Source: an uncultured Microcaldota archaeon (lineage in GTDB: Archaea; Micrarchaeota; Micrarchaeia; Anstonellales; Bilamarchaeaceae). Taken from it: a stretch of 60,466 nucleotides of DNA. This document shows positions 47,501-55,777 of the stretch, piece after piece. Numbering within the stretch: position 1 is the stretch's first letter; the number at the start of each line of letters is the position of its first letter. The notes below the pieces were generated by a model. It searched no databases. It saw nothing but the letters and a program-made list of their open reading frames with translations, and had not been told where the DNA came from. Where the stretch lies: the NCBI GenBank assembly GCA_903835385.1, contig CAILMQ010000048.1:1-60466 (forward strand). Direction: 5' to 3'. Made by a program: the position numbers and the translations under genes.

Positions 47501-48194
47501 GCAGAATCATCTCATATCCATCCATATTCGGGTCGTCTTCTTTGGTAGCGAATCGTGTATAGAATGGCATCAGAGAATCTCCGGGCTGAAGGTTTTGGGC
47601 TTCTTTGTATTCGCCGTTCCGCAGCATAAACCGATGATTCAGGGTGCAGCGTATTTTTTCTCCATTATCCAAAACCACCCTCATGATATTCGCATTCTTT
47701 AACGTGAGCCTCGGTTTCTGTATTCTGGCGATTTCTATTTTGCCTGTTTTGTTGTTCATGGCAAAGGTGTAATTTTCCTTGCCTGCGGAGTCTTCTTCTA
47801 TCAGTTCTTCAAAACTCAGGCTCCTGCCGTCTGTCAGGCGAATTTTCGTGTCCTTTGTGAAACAACCCATGTTTCCCTGGCCGTCCACAAGCGGGTAGCG
47901 CAGCGAGAACCACTGCGCCATGCGCACCAGCGAATCATACACCGCCATGTCACCGTGCGGGTGGTACTTGCCAAGAATCTCGCCGACTATGCGCGCGCTT
48001 TTCTTGTGGGGCTTGTCATGGTGGTTCGCAAGCTCGCTCATGCCGAAAAGTATCCTCCTGTGCACCGGCTTGAGCCCGTCCCGCGCATCGGGAATCGCCC
48101 TGCCGATTATGACGCTCATGGCGTAATCCAGGTAGCTCTCGCGCATGTCGTCCTCGATTGTCCTGGGTATTATGGTTTCCGCCATTGCTCTCAT
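44538..48194 (-). CDS. gyrA: DNA gyrase subunit A precursor containing an intein
   Basis: RAIPDARDGLKPVHRRILFGM, GKYHPHGD, AAAMRYTEVRL, C-terminal beta-propeller repeats; intein reads in frame. Confidence 0.95.
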   Translation of the reverse strand: MRAMAETIIPRTIEDDMRESYLDYAMSVIIGRAIPDARDGLKPVHRRILFGMSELANHHDKPHKKSARIVGEILGKYHPHGDMAVYDSLVRMAQWFSLRYPLVDGQGNMGCFTKDTKIRLTDGRSLSFEELIEEDSAGKENYTFAMNNKTGKIEIARIQKPRLTLKNANIMRVVLDNGEKIRCTLNHRFMLRNGEYKEAQNLQPGDSLMPFYTRFATKEDDPNMDGYEMILQPMEDEWGYTHCLSDEWNLNHGAYARSAGRIRHHINFNKLDNDPTNIKRMHWKEHWKTHYDLTSEKHKNDEEYRAKLAQGRKEFWANSVNKKKVSERTSKRNKENWKKPEYRELMRENLSRVNKEYIENHPEKRKEISERMTRTLKRLWQDAAYRESMKLKIIKGNENHTTNKTGKLKFLKVCKRISEDGKVICEESYETARNVVYPYGRATNWKTGLQTYFNNDSDLVLAELNKNHKVLKTEILEGREDVYDLTIDEIHNFALGAGVFVHNSIDGDNAAAMRYTEVRLAKIADDVLADLEKETVDWTDNFDGTLKEPVVMPSRIPNLLINGSSGIAVGMATNMPPHNITEIVDGAIAVIDGADEDRLLMMVSGPDFPTGGEIVGRAGILQAYKTGRGIIRVRGKAHVDAKRNAIVITEIPYQVTKTAIIEAIAEAVKVKRIEGISGVHDRSDKEGIEVLIDLKKGAIGEVVLNQIYAHTPLEGTFGIINLVLVGKQPRVLGLYPLLSEFIEFRKEVVRRRCVFELKQAEERAHILEGLRIALERIDAIVAFLKKTKDIAEARAGLMKAYSLSERQANAILDMKISRLVALERQKIEDEYGQLVKTIAWLKEVLADMGKILKIIKDELLEVKAKYGDKRRTVIVDVEDEVTAEELIPNDQVVVTISGRGYVKRVGLDEYRSQHRGGKGVVGTETKEQDFVQDVIVVRNHNHILFFTDKGRVFWLKAYRIPEAGRYASGKSLVNLLDLKEERVSSWIPVPEFKPDEYLVMVTKNGIVKRTSLEDFSHPRKTGIIAITLREGDQLVEVIKTDGNEELVIATKQGQAIRFDENDAREIGRAGMGVIGIRLKGKDDAVVGVASCKKYPSILTITENGYGKRTATGEYRLQGRGGSGVINMKTEGRNGAVVSVRGVQEGDEIIVISSKGQTIRSPVTGISVIGRNTQGVRIIRLQEEEGEKVASFAVVPKAEPVVGGVPGAADHAAGAQEQP
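46686..47864 (-). mobile_element. GyrA intein (393 aa) with HNH homing-endonuclease-like domain
   Basis: CFTKDTKIRLTDG N-block, LNHRF block B, RHHINFNKLDNDPTNIKRMHWKEHWKTH HNH, DVYDLTIDEIHNFALGAGVFVHN|S C-block; AT-rich relative to exteins. Confidence 0.95.
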
Positions 48195-48195
48195 C

Positions 48196-50085
48196 TCAGA
48201 TGTCGAGGTTCCTCACCTGTTTTGCGTATTGAACGATGAACTCCTTCCTGGGCTCCACCTCTTCGCCCATCAGCACGGAAAACAGCTTATCGGCTTCCAT
48301 CCCGTCCTCTATGTTCACCCTCTTGAGCGTGCGCCTTTCCGGGTCCATGGTGGTTTCCCAGAGCTGCTCCGGGTTCATCTCCCCCAGGCCCTTGTATCTC
48401 TGGATGTCCGCCTTTTCCCCGGATTGCGCGAGCACCTGCTGGAGCTCCTGGTCCGAATAGGCGTAGCGTATGCCCTTGCCCCTTTTTATCCGGTAAAGCG
48501 GGGGCGTTGCGATGTAAAGGTAGCCCTTCTCGATTATGGGCTTGAAGTGCCTGTAGAACAGCGTCAGGATGAGGGTCCTGATGTGGCTTCCGTCCACATC
48601 GGCATCGCTCGCGATTATGATTTTGTGATACCTGCATTTCGCAAGGTTGAAGTCCTCCCCGAATCCGGCGCCGACGGAAAGCACTATCGCCCTTATCCCC
48701 TCGGAGCTGAGCACCTTGTGCAGCGGCGCCTTCTCAACGTTCAGTATCTTTCCCTTCAAAGGAAGGATGGCCTGGTGCCTCCGGTCCCTGGACTGTTTTG
48801 AACTTCCGCCTGCGGAATCGCCTTCCACCAGGAAAATCTCGCTTTTCGCAGGGTCCTTTTCCTCGCAGTCCGCCAGCTTGCCCGGCAGTATGCTGGACTC
48901 GAACACGCTCTTGCGCCGGATGAGGTCCTTGGCCTTCTGGGCCGCCTCGCGCGCCTCCATGGAGTTCATGATTTTCTGCATTATAGCCCTGGAGTCCTGG
49001 GGGTTCTCCTCCATGTAGGTCTTGAGCGAGTCATAGGCCAGCGAATCCACTATGCCCTTGACCTCCGCATTGCCCAGCTTGGTCTTGGTCTGGCCCTCGA
49101 ACTGGGGCTCCGGTATCTTTATGCTTATTATCGCTGTCAGGCCCTCTAGCACGTCGTCTCCGGAGATGTGCTTGTCCTCCTTCAGGCTCTTGTGGCCCTT
49201 CACGTAGTCGTTTATCACCCTGGTGAGCGCGCTCTTGAAGCCGGCGACATGGGTGCCGCCCTCTATTGTCTTGATGTCATTGACGAACGAGTAGATGCTC
49301 TCCGAATAGCTGTCCGTGTACTGTATGGCCAGCTGGATTTCCACGCTGTCCGTGGTTTTCTGGATGTAAAACGGCGGGTGGAGCCTGCCCCTGGACTTGT
49401 TCAGGTATTCCACGAACTGCTTTATGCCGCCCTCGTAGTGGAACTCCTCCTGCTGGCCGGTTCTTTCGTCATTTATCGTGATTTTCAGGCCCGCGTTCAG
49501 GAACGCGAGCTCCATGACGCGCTCCCGCAGGTAGTTGTACTCGAACTCCGTAGCCTGGAAAATCTTCTGGTCAGGCTTGAACCTGACCGTGGTGCCGGTC
49601 CTGTTGGTGTCCCCGACGGCCTTGACTCCGCATTGCGGTATGCCCTTGGCATATGTTTGGAGCCATACCTTCCCGTCGCGGTGCACCTCCACGCTCATCT
49701 CGTCGCTGAGCGCATTGACCACCGACACTCCCACCCCGTGCAGGCCTCCGGACACCTTGTAGGCCTTTTTCTCGAACTTTCCGCCGGCGTGCAGTATGGT
49801 CATGACGACTTCCAGCGCGGACTTCCCGCTCGCGTGCCTTTCCACGGGAACGCCCCTTCCCTCGTCCATAACGGACACCGAGCCGTCGCTGTGTATGGTG
49901 ACGCCTATGTTCTTTCCGAAGCCGGCAAGGTGCTCGTCAATGGAGTTGTCCAGCACCTCGTACACCAGGTGGTGGAGCCCCCGTTTGCCCGTGTCGCCGA
50001 TGTACATGGCAGGCCTTTTCCGCACCGCTTCCAGGCCTTCCAGAATCTGTATGGATTCGGCTGTGTACCCGCTGTTATCCGCCAT
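48196..50085 (-). CDS. gyrB: DNA gyrase subunit B
   Basis: LEAVRKRPAMYIGDTGKRGLHHLVYEVLDNSIDE, LVEGDSAGGSSKQSRDRRHQAILPLKGKILNVEKA, ASDADVDGSHIRTL. Confidence 0.97.
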   Translation of the reverse strand: MADNSGYTAESIQILEGLEAVRKRPAMYIGDTGKRGLHHLVYEVLDNSIDEHLAGFGKNIGVTIHSDGSVSVMDEGRGVPVERHASGKSALEVVMTILHAGGKFEKKAYKVSGGLHGVGVSVVNALSDEMSVEVHRDGKVWLQTYAKGIPQCGVKAVGDTNRTGTTVRFKPDQKIFQATEFEYNYLRERVMELAFLNAGLKITINDERTGQQEEFHYEGGIKQFVEYLNKSRGRLHPPFYIQKTTDSVEIQLAIQYTDSYSESIYSFVNDIKTIEGGTHVAGFKSALTRVINDYVKGHKSLKEDKHISGDDVLEGLTAIISIKIPEPQFEGQTKTKLGNAEVKGIVDSLAYDSLKTYMEENPQDSRAIMQKIMNSMEAREAAQKAKDLIRRKSVFESSILPGKLADCEEKDPAKSEIFLVEGDSAGGSSKQSRDRRHQAILPLKGKILNVEKAPLHKVLSSEGIRAIVLSVGAGFGEDFNLAKCRYHKIIIASDADVDGSHIRTLILTLFYRHFKPIIEKGYLYIATPPLYRIKRGKGIRYAYSDQELQQVLAQSGEKADIQRYKGLGEMNPEQLWETTMDPERRTLKRVNIEDGMEADKLFSVLMGEEVEPRKEFIVQYAKQVRNLDI

Positions 50086-50220
50086 AAAATTACCATTGAT
50101 TCTTTGTAGGATTTCACGTCGTAGAATTTGCGGTCCTTTTCACCGCGTATGCATATCGCAGCCAGGCTTTAAATAGGTTGCCGAACCGAACCGTTTTTCG
50201 GGCGCTAAAAGTAGCCAAAA

Positions 50221-50880
50221 ATGGATGAAAGCGGTATGTTTTTAAACCTTGATTGCGTAATCCTAACTGGTGATATATTGAGCAATCCAACTAATAAACC
50301 GCCGCCGACTGTCCAGCGCACTGTTTCCGCCGAAGACCTTGCGAAACAACGGAAAGGGCAGCCCAGATCAATAGGAGAAATGGCCCGTAGGTGGTCGCAG
50401 CGCCCGCCCCTGCAAGATGGGGCCGGGCCTTCGGAAGGGCAACCCTTAACAATCGCTGAAATGGTCGTTAGGTCGGCGCAGCGCCGTGCTGCGGGTGTTC
50501 CTTATACCCAAGGGATGCAGGTGAGCGATAACGGCGACAGGCACCCTCGTGTACCAGGCCCAGACCCGAATTTTGGTACCAGGCATCCTGAGCCGATGTC
50601 ACCCGAGATGGAAGCGGATGCACCCATATCGAGTAGTCTCGCGTCTGCGCTCGAGAGCTTTGACCCGGCAAACCACCGCGGGCCGCGGATTGCGCCTAAT
50701 TGGGGGCGGATGACAGACATGCTTGAAAAAGACAAGCGCTTGGATGGCGCTGACAGGTTCGTAATCAGCGTCCAACTGATAAGCGTCAAGCCCCTGCCGG
50801 GCGAAGCGCCCGGAGATACCGTGGCGCGAGTGGTGGAGCAATACCTGGCAGAGAAGGCAACTCCGAAGCCCGGGAAGTAA
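50221..50880 (+). CDS. Hypothetical protein with internal repeat
   Basis: GQPRSIGEMARRWSQR / GQPLTIAEMVVRSAQR repeats; 219 aa. Confidence 0.55.
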   Translation: MDESGMFLNLDCVILTGDILSNPTNKPPPTVQRTVSAEDLAKQRKGQPRSIGEMARRWSQRPPLQDGAGPSEGQPLTIAEMVVRSAQRRAAGVPYTQGMQVSDNGDRHPRVPGPDPNFGTRHPEPMSPEMEADAPISSSLASALESFDPANHRGPRIAPNWGRMTDMLEKDKRLDGADRFVISVQLISVKPLPGEAPGDTVARVVEQYLAEKATPKPGK

Positions 50881-50930
50881 AATACTTCCAATTCGCTTAT
50901 TTTTGTATTTTCAATCATCCAGTCCCAGCC

Positions 50931-52292
50931 ATGCAAAATCCTAAAAATCCTCCCCGTCTATCTCCCTTGGGTCATTCAATGTACTCAAAGCAGATACTCT
51001 CATTATTGAAAAAGAAGGGAATAGAAATCGGCGACGAGGTCAGGCTGGATTCGCCGAAAGGCGCTTTCATCGGTCTGCTCATGCCAAGGCCTGAAGGCGC
51101 AGAGGGTACATTCGTGATAAAACTGCCTAACGGCTACAACCTGGGCATTGACGCAAAGGGAGCGGAGCTTAGCCTGGTGAAGAAAAGCCAGCCTGCCAAG
51201 CCGCATGGAGCCGAACCCAAGGACAGGGGCGAAATCGCCATAATCGGCTGCGGCGGGACAATCGCGTCCAAGGTGGAATACCGGACCGGAGCCGTATATC
51301 CCGCGATATCACCACGCGAGATGAGGAACGCGTTTCCTGACGTGGACCGCATAGCCACCATACACACGAGGCAGCTTTTCGAGCTCTTTTCAGAGGACAT
51401 GGCAGCACCGCACTGGGCAATACTGGCAAAGGCAATCGCCGAAGAAGTGAAGGATGGCGCCAAAGGCGTGGTCGTAATGCACGGCACGGACACGATGTCC
51501 TATACTTCCGCCGCCATCTCGTTCATGCTCCAGGGCCTTCCGGTTCCGGTCGTGCTCACCGGAGCCCAAAGAAGCTCGGACAGGCCGTCCTCCGACAACA
51601 GGCTCAACCTGCTCAACTCGGTGTTTGCGGCCAAGCAGGACCTTGGCGAGGTCGGGGTGTGCATGCACGCAGGCCCGTCCGACGACATCTGCCACCTCCA
51701 CCGCGGCACCAGGGTGCGCAAGATGCACAGCTCGCGCAGGGACGCGTTCAAATCCATAAACTCGCCACCAATCGCGGTTCTGGACTACCGCTCGTCCGTT
51801 TTCAAGCCGCTCACACAGTACAAAAAGCGCTCTGCCCCAGGCTCCCTCAGGCTCGAAGCGAAGATATCGGACAACGTCGCCCTGATTCAGGTCCATCCGA
51901 ACATAAAGCCGAAATTCATCGCCTCGCTAAGTTCCTATGACGGAGTGGTGCTCATGGCAACGGGCCTGGGCCACATACCGACCAATCCGTTCAACGACAA
52001 GCACGCGACCCAGATCTTCCCCGCGGTCAGCGAGCTGATAGAATCAGGCATCCCGGTCGTGCTCGCGCCCCAGACCATCTACGGCAGGCTAAACCTCAAG
52101 GTATACACCAACGGCAGGCTGCTCCTGGACGCTGGCGTAATCGGAGACGGCATGGACTGGACTCCGGAATGCGCCTATGTGAAGCTGTGCTGGGTTCTTG
52201 GGCAGGCCAAGGACATGAAGAAGGTGAAGCAGCTCATGGAAACCGACCTTGCGGGCGAGATTGGCATCCGCAGCCCCTTGGAGGTGGATTGA
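50931..52292 (+). CDS. gatD: Glutamyl-tRNA(Gln) amidotransferase subunit D
   Basis: IAIIGCGGTIASKVEYRTGAV, VVMHGTDTMSYTSAAISFML, LTGAQRSSDRPSSDN. Confidence 0.95.
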   Translation: MQNPKNPPRLSPLGHSMYSKQILSLLKKKGIEIGDEVRLDSPKGAFIGLLMPRPEGAEGTFVIKLPNGYNLGIDAKGAELSLVKKSQPAKPHGAEPKDRGEIAIIGCGGTIASKVEYRTGAVYPAISPREMRNAFPDVDRIATIHTRQLFELFSEDMAAPHWAILAKAIAEEVKDGAKGVVVMHGTDTMSYTSAAISFMLQGLPVPVVLTGAQRSSDRPSSDNRLNLLNSVFAAKQDLGEVGVCMHAGPSDDICHLHRGTRVRKMHSSRRDAFKSINSPPIAVLDYRSSVFKPLTQYKKRSAPGSLRLEAKISDNVALIQVHPNIKPKFIASLSSYDGVVLMATGLGHIPTNPFNDKHATQIFPAVSELIESGIPVVLAPQTIYGRLNLKVYTNGRLLLDAGVIGDGMDWTPECAYVKLCWVLGQAKDMKKVKQLMETDLAGEIGIRSPLEVD

Positions 52293-54092
52293 ATGGTGAA
52301 AATAGGCCTTGAAATCCACCAGCGGCTCGCCTGCGGAAAGCTTTTCTGCGCCTGCCCGTCCGACCTTGCAGAGCCGGAAGCAAAGCCGGACCTTGTCATA
52401 AGGCGCAGGCTCCACCCGGTTCTGAGCGAGATGGGCGAGATAGACGAGGCGTCCAAAGCCGAGTTCGGCAAGGGCAGGACATTCGCCTACCACGCGTTCA
52501 GAAGTTCCAACTGCCTCGTGGAAATAGACGAGGAGCCACCGCACAACATCAATCCAGACGCGCTCGCAATCGCCCTGGAACTGGCGCAGCACCTTGACAT
52601 GAAAACCGTGGACGAGCTCCACATCATGCGCAAGATGGTGATAGACGGCTCAAACACATCCGGGTTCCAGAGGACTGCCATAGCCGCATTCGACGGAAGG
52701 CTGGAAACTTCCCAGGGCCCCATCGGAATACCTTTGCTCGCAGTAGAGGAGGAAAGCGCGGGAATCGTGGGTTCCGAGGGCAGCGAGTCTGCGTACAGGC
52801 TCGACCGCTTGGGCATTCCGCTCGTGGAGATAACCACCACTCCGGACATAAAAAGCCCGGAGCACCTGCTTGAAGTCGCGGAAAAAATAGGCATGCTCAT
52901 GCGCGCAACAGGCAAGGTCGCCCGCGGCCTGGGCACAATAAGGCAGGACGTGAACATTTCCACGGAGCGCGGCGCGCGCGTGGAGATAAAGGGAGCGCAG
53001 GACCTGAAGATGCTCCCCCTTCTCGCGCAGAACGAGGTTAAGAGGCAGGACGGGCTGATCGCCATAATGGACGAATTACGAACGCGATTCAAAGGAAAGG
53101 TCATTTTGAATTGCATGCCCGTCGATGTAACCGATGCTCTCGCTTCCACCAAATCACCGCTCATATCAAAGGGGCTCGCTTCCGGGGCTTCGGTTTTCGG
53201 GCTTGTTTTGGAAAAGCATGCCGGGCTCATCGGCAGGGAAATCCAGCCAGGCAGGCGCTACGGCACCGAGCTTTCGGATTACGCGAAAACCGCGGGCGTG
53301 AAGGGAATCATACATTCGGACGAGGACATGGCCAAATACTCAATCACAGGGGAAGAGGCCGCGGCGCTCAGGCAGTCGCTCGGCATGAAGCAGGGCGACG
53401 CGTTCGTGCTTGTCGTGGCTCCTGCAGAGCAGGCCAAGGCCGCTCTCGCCAAGGCCCTGGAGCGCGCGAAAATGGATTTCATCCCTGCTGAGACCAGGAG
53501 GGCGAACCAGGACGGAACAACGAGCTACATGCGGCCGCTTCCTGGCAAGGCGAGGCTGTACCCGGAAACCGACGTCCCGCCGGTCAGGATAACAAAGGAG
53601 CTATTAGCCTCGGTTTCCAAGGGCGAGGGGCTGGAGGACAAGAAGGCGCGGCTTCTGAAGCTGCTTGGCAATGCCGAGATGGCGGACAGGATGCTGCGCT
53701 CGCGGAACCTCGCGCTTTTCGAGGGGCTGGTGAAGGATGGCGCCGACCCGACGCTCGTTGCCAACACGCTGGAGAGCACGCTCGTCTCGTTGAGGCGTGA
53801 AGGGGCGGAGGTCAGGGACCCCAATGCCATGCTGCCAGGGCTTTTCGCGCTCCATGCAAAGGGCGCGTTCGTGAAGGCGGCAATTCCGGACATTCTCAGG
53901 GAAATCGCAGGCGGAAAGGCACTGGCCGATGCCGTGAAAGACTACTCCATCATCAGCGGAAAGGAGCTGGAGAAAATAGCAAAGGAGCTGGGCTTTGACA
54001 TGAAGGCGATAATGTCCAAATACAGGACCAGGATTGACCCTAAGGAGCTCGAATCAATTCTGAGGAAGAAGAAACAGGAAAATAAGGAATGA
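52293..54092 (+). CDS. gatE: Glutamyl-tRNA(Gln) amidotransferase subunit E
   Basis: KIGLEIHQRLACGKLFCACPS, GSEGSESAYRLDRLGIPLVEITTTPDIKSPE, GLGTIRQDVNIS, RPLPGKARLYPETDVPP. Confidence 0.96.
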   Translation: MVKIGLEIHQRLACGKLFCACPSDLAEPEAKPDLVIRRRLHPVLSEMGEIDEASKAEFGKGRTFAYHAFRSSNCLVEIDEEPPHNINPDALAIALELAQHLDMKTVDELHIMRKMVIDGSNTSGFQRTAIAAFDGRLETSQGPIGIPLLAVEEESAGIVGSEGSESAYRLDRLGIPLVEITTTPDIKSPEHLLEVAEKIGMLMRATGKVARGLGTIRQDVNISTERGARVEIKGAQDLKMLPLLAQNEVKRQDGLIAIMDELRTRFKGKVILNCMPVDVTDALASTKSPLISKGLASGASVFGLVLEKHAGLIGREIQPGRRYGTELSDYAKTAGVKGIIHSDEDMAKYSITGEEAAALRQSLGMKQGDAFVLVVAPAEQAKAALAKALERAKMDFIPAETRRANQDGTTSYMRPLPGKARLYPETDVPPVRITKELLASVSKGEGLEDKKARLLKLLGNAEMADRMLRSRNLALFEGLVKDGADPTLVANTLESTLVSLRREGAEVRDPNAMLPGLFALHAKGAFVKAAIPDILREIAGGKALADAVKDYSIISGKELEKIAKELGFDMKAIMSKYRTRIDPKELESILRKKKQENKE

Positions 54093-54115
54093 AAGAAAAA
54101 GGCCGGCTGATTCCT

Positions 54116-54625
54116 TCAGCTGCACGTGCCGATGATGTCCTTGGTGCTTATCTCACGAAGCCCGTATATGCCGCCCCTGTTATAGACGATATGCACGTTT
54201 GAGATGTCAAATGGCGCCCCGCTCGCGCCGCAATCGGCCATTCCGATGATGGCAACGGTTTTGGTTTCGCCAAATGCAAGCGTGATGTTCTGCGCGTAGG
54301 AGAGGCCGTTCGTGCCGGTTATGCCGGTGAACACAATTTCCTGGGCCTCACTTCCATCCTGTTGGATAGTCAGGTCCAGTTCCGTGCCGCTGTACTTCCA
54401 TGCAGTTATCGCGAACGGGGTTGTGCTTGCCCAAAAAGTCCTGCTCTCGCTTTCGCTCACGCCGCTTGCCACGCCTGCCGTGCTTCCGGGCCCGCTGCCC
54501 GAAGCGCTTGCGTTGCCTGCTACAGCTCCGTTCGTTGCGCTGGCGGCTGGAGCCGCGGGCCGCTGTCCTGTGCAGCCGAAAACCAGCAATCCTGTCAGAA
54601 TAATAACCAGAATTATTTTGTTCAT
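54116..54625 (-). CDS. Lipoprotein carrying the same C-terminal domain as the adjacent pilins
   Basis: ILTGLLVFGCTGQ lipobox-like; TPFAITAWKYSGTELDLTIQ...GITGTNGLSY...DISNVHIVYNRG...KDIIGTCS matches the 55277-55729 pilin domain. Confidence 0.75.
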   Translation of the reverse strand: MNKIILVIILTGLLVFGCTGQRPAAPAASATNGAVAGNASASGSGPGSTAGVASGVSESESRTFWASTTPFAITAWKYSGTELDLTIQQDGSEAQEIVFTGITGTNGLSYAQNITLAFGETKTVAIIGMADCGASGAPFDISNVHIVYNRGGIYGLREISTKDIIGTCS

Positions 54626-54745
54626 GTCATCCCCCGGATAACTTTTTCTAATGATATTTATGATAATTGGAATCGGAACAAGAGCGCTGCTGGGGAAGAG
54701 AAATAGAAAAATAAGGAATGAAAGAAAAAATATCAGCTGGTTCCT

Positions 54746-55204
54746 TCAGCTGCAGGAGCCGACCATGTCCTTGGCTCCATTCTGGTGGAGGTCCGAGATT
54801 GCGCCCTGGTCATAGGCTATTACGACGTTGGCGAAGTCGAACGTGCCGCTGCATGCGGTAGCTGCCGTAGCCGTAACGGTCCCAACCTGGCCCACGGCGT
54901 ACGTGGTTGCGTTCATGCTGGTGAGGAACGTGTTTGCGCCCCCAGTGCTGGTTATGGACTTCAGCGTGACCTGCTGCCCGGCCTGATTCTGGATCGTCAT
55001 CGTCAGGGTAGTGCCGTTGTACTTCCACGCGGTTATCGCAAACGGAGACACTCCAGCCCAATAATTCGCGCTCTGACTCGCGCTCACTCCGCTGCTAAGG
55101 GGAGACATGCCGCTGACCAGCGCCACGACGACGAGGGCAACGACGAGCACGACCGCCAGAATAACGAGATATTCTGTCGAAACCTGTCCTTTCCTAAACA
55201 TCAT
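54746..55204 (-). CDS. Pilin/archaellin-like protein with class III signal peptide
   Basis: MFRKGQVSTEYLVILAVVLVVALVVVALVSGMSPLSSG. Confidence 0.88.
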   Translation of the reverse strand: MMFRKGQVSTEYLVILAVVLVVALVVVALVSGMSPLSSGVSASQSANYWAGVSPFAITAWKYNGTTLTMTIQNQAGQQVTLKSITSTGGANTFLTSMNATTYAVGQVGTVTATAATACSGTFDFANVVIAYDQGAISDLHQNGAKDMVGSCS

Positions 55205-55276
55205 ATCACCAAGGTTACTCCAACGAGTAGGTTTAAATGTTTTTCCAGAGGCCGCAAAACCCCACTTACCCATGGT

Positions 55277-55729
55277 TCAGCCGCACCTGCCGGCGATGTC
55301 CTTGTCTCCTTTCTGCAAAAAGCCGTCTATATGGCCCTTCGTATAGACCAGCGTCACGTTTGAGATGTCGTAGGACGTTCCGGTGGTTCCGCAGGCCGTC
55401 AGCCCGGTTACGGCAATCGCCTTGGCCTCGCCGACCGCGAACGTGCCTGGAGTCGTGTAGGACAAGCCCATCGTGCCGGTTATGCCGGTGAGCGTCACCA
55501 TCTGCCCCCCCTGGTTCTGGATGGTGAGGTCCAGCTCCGTGCCGGCGTACTTCCATGCCGTTATAGTGAACGGGGTCGCGCCCGCCCAATAGTCCCTGCT
55601 CTGGCTTTCGCTTATGCCGCTGCTGAGCGGGGACATGCCGCTGACCAGCCCGACAAGGACTAAGGCAACGGCGAGCACGACCGCCAGGACAACGAGATAC
55701 TCTGCCGAAACCTGTCCTTTCCTAAACAT
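55277..55729 (-). CDS. Pilin/archaellin-like protein with class III signal peptide
   Basis: MFRKGQVSAEYLVVLAVVLAVALVLVGLVSGMSPLSSG. Confidence 0.88.
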   Translation of the reverse strand: MFRKGQVSAEYLVVLAVVLAVALVLVGLVSGMSPLSSGISESQSRDYWAGATPFTITAWKYAGTELDLTIQNQGGQMVTLTGITGTMGLSYTTPGTFAVGEAKAIAVTGLTACGTTGTSYDISNVTLVYTKGHIDGFLQKGDKDIAGRCG

Positions 55730-55777
55730 CCCACCACCCGTACTATTATGGAAGCAGACTTTTAAAAAGTGTCATTT

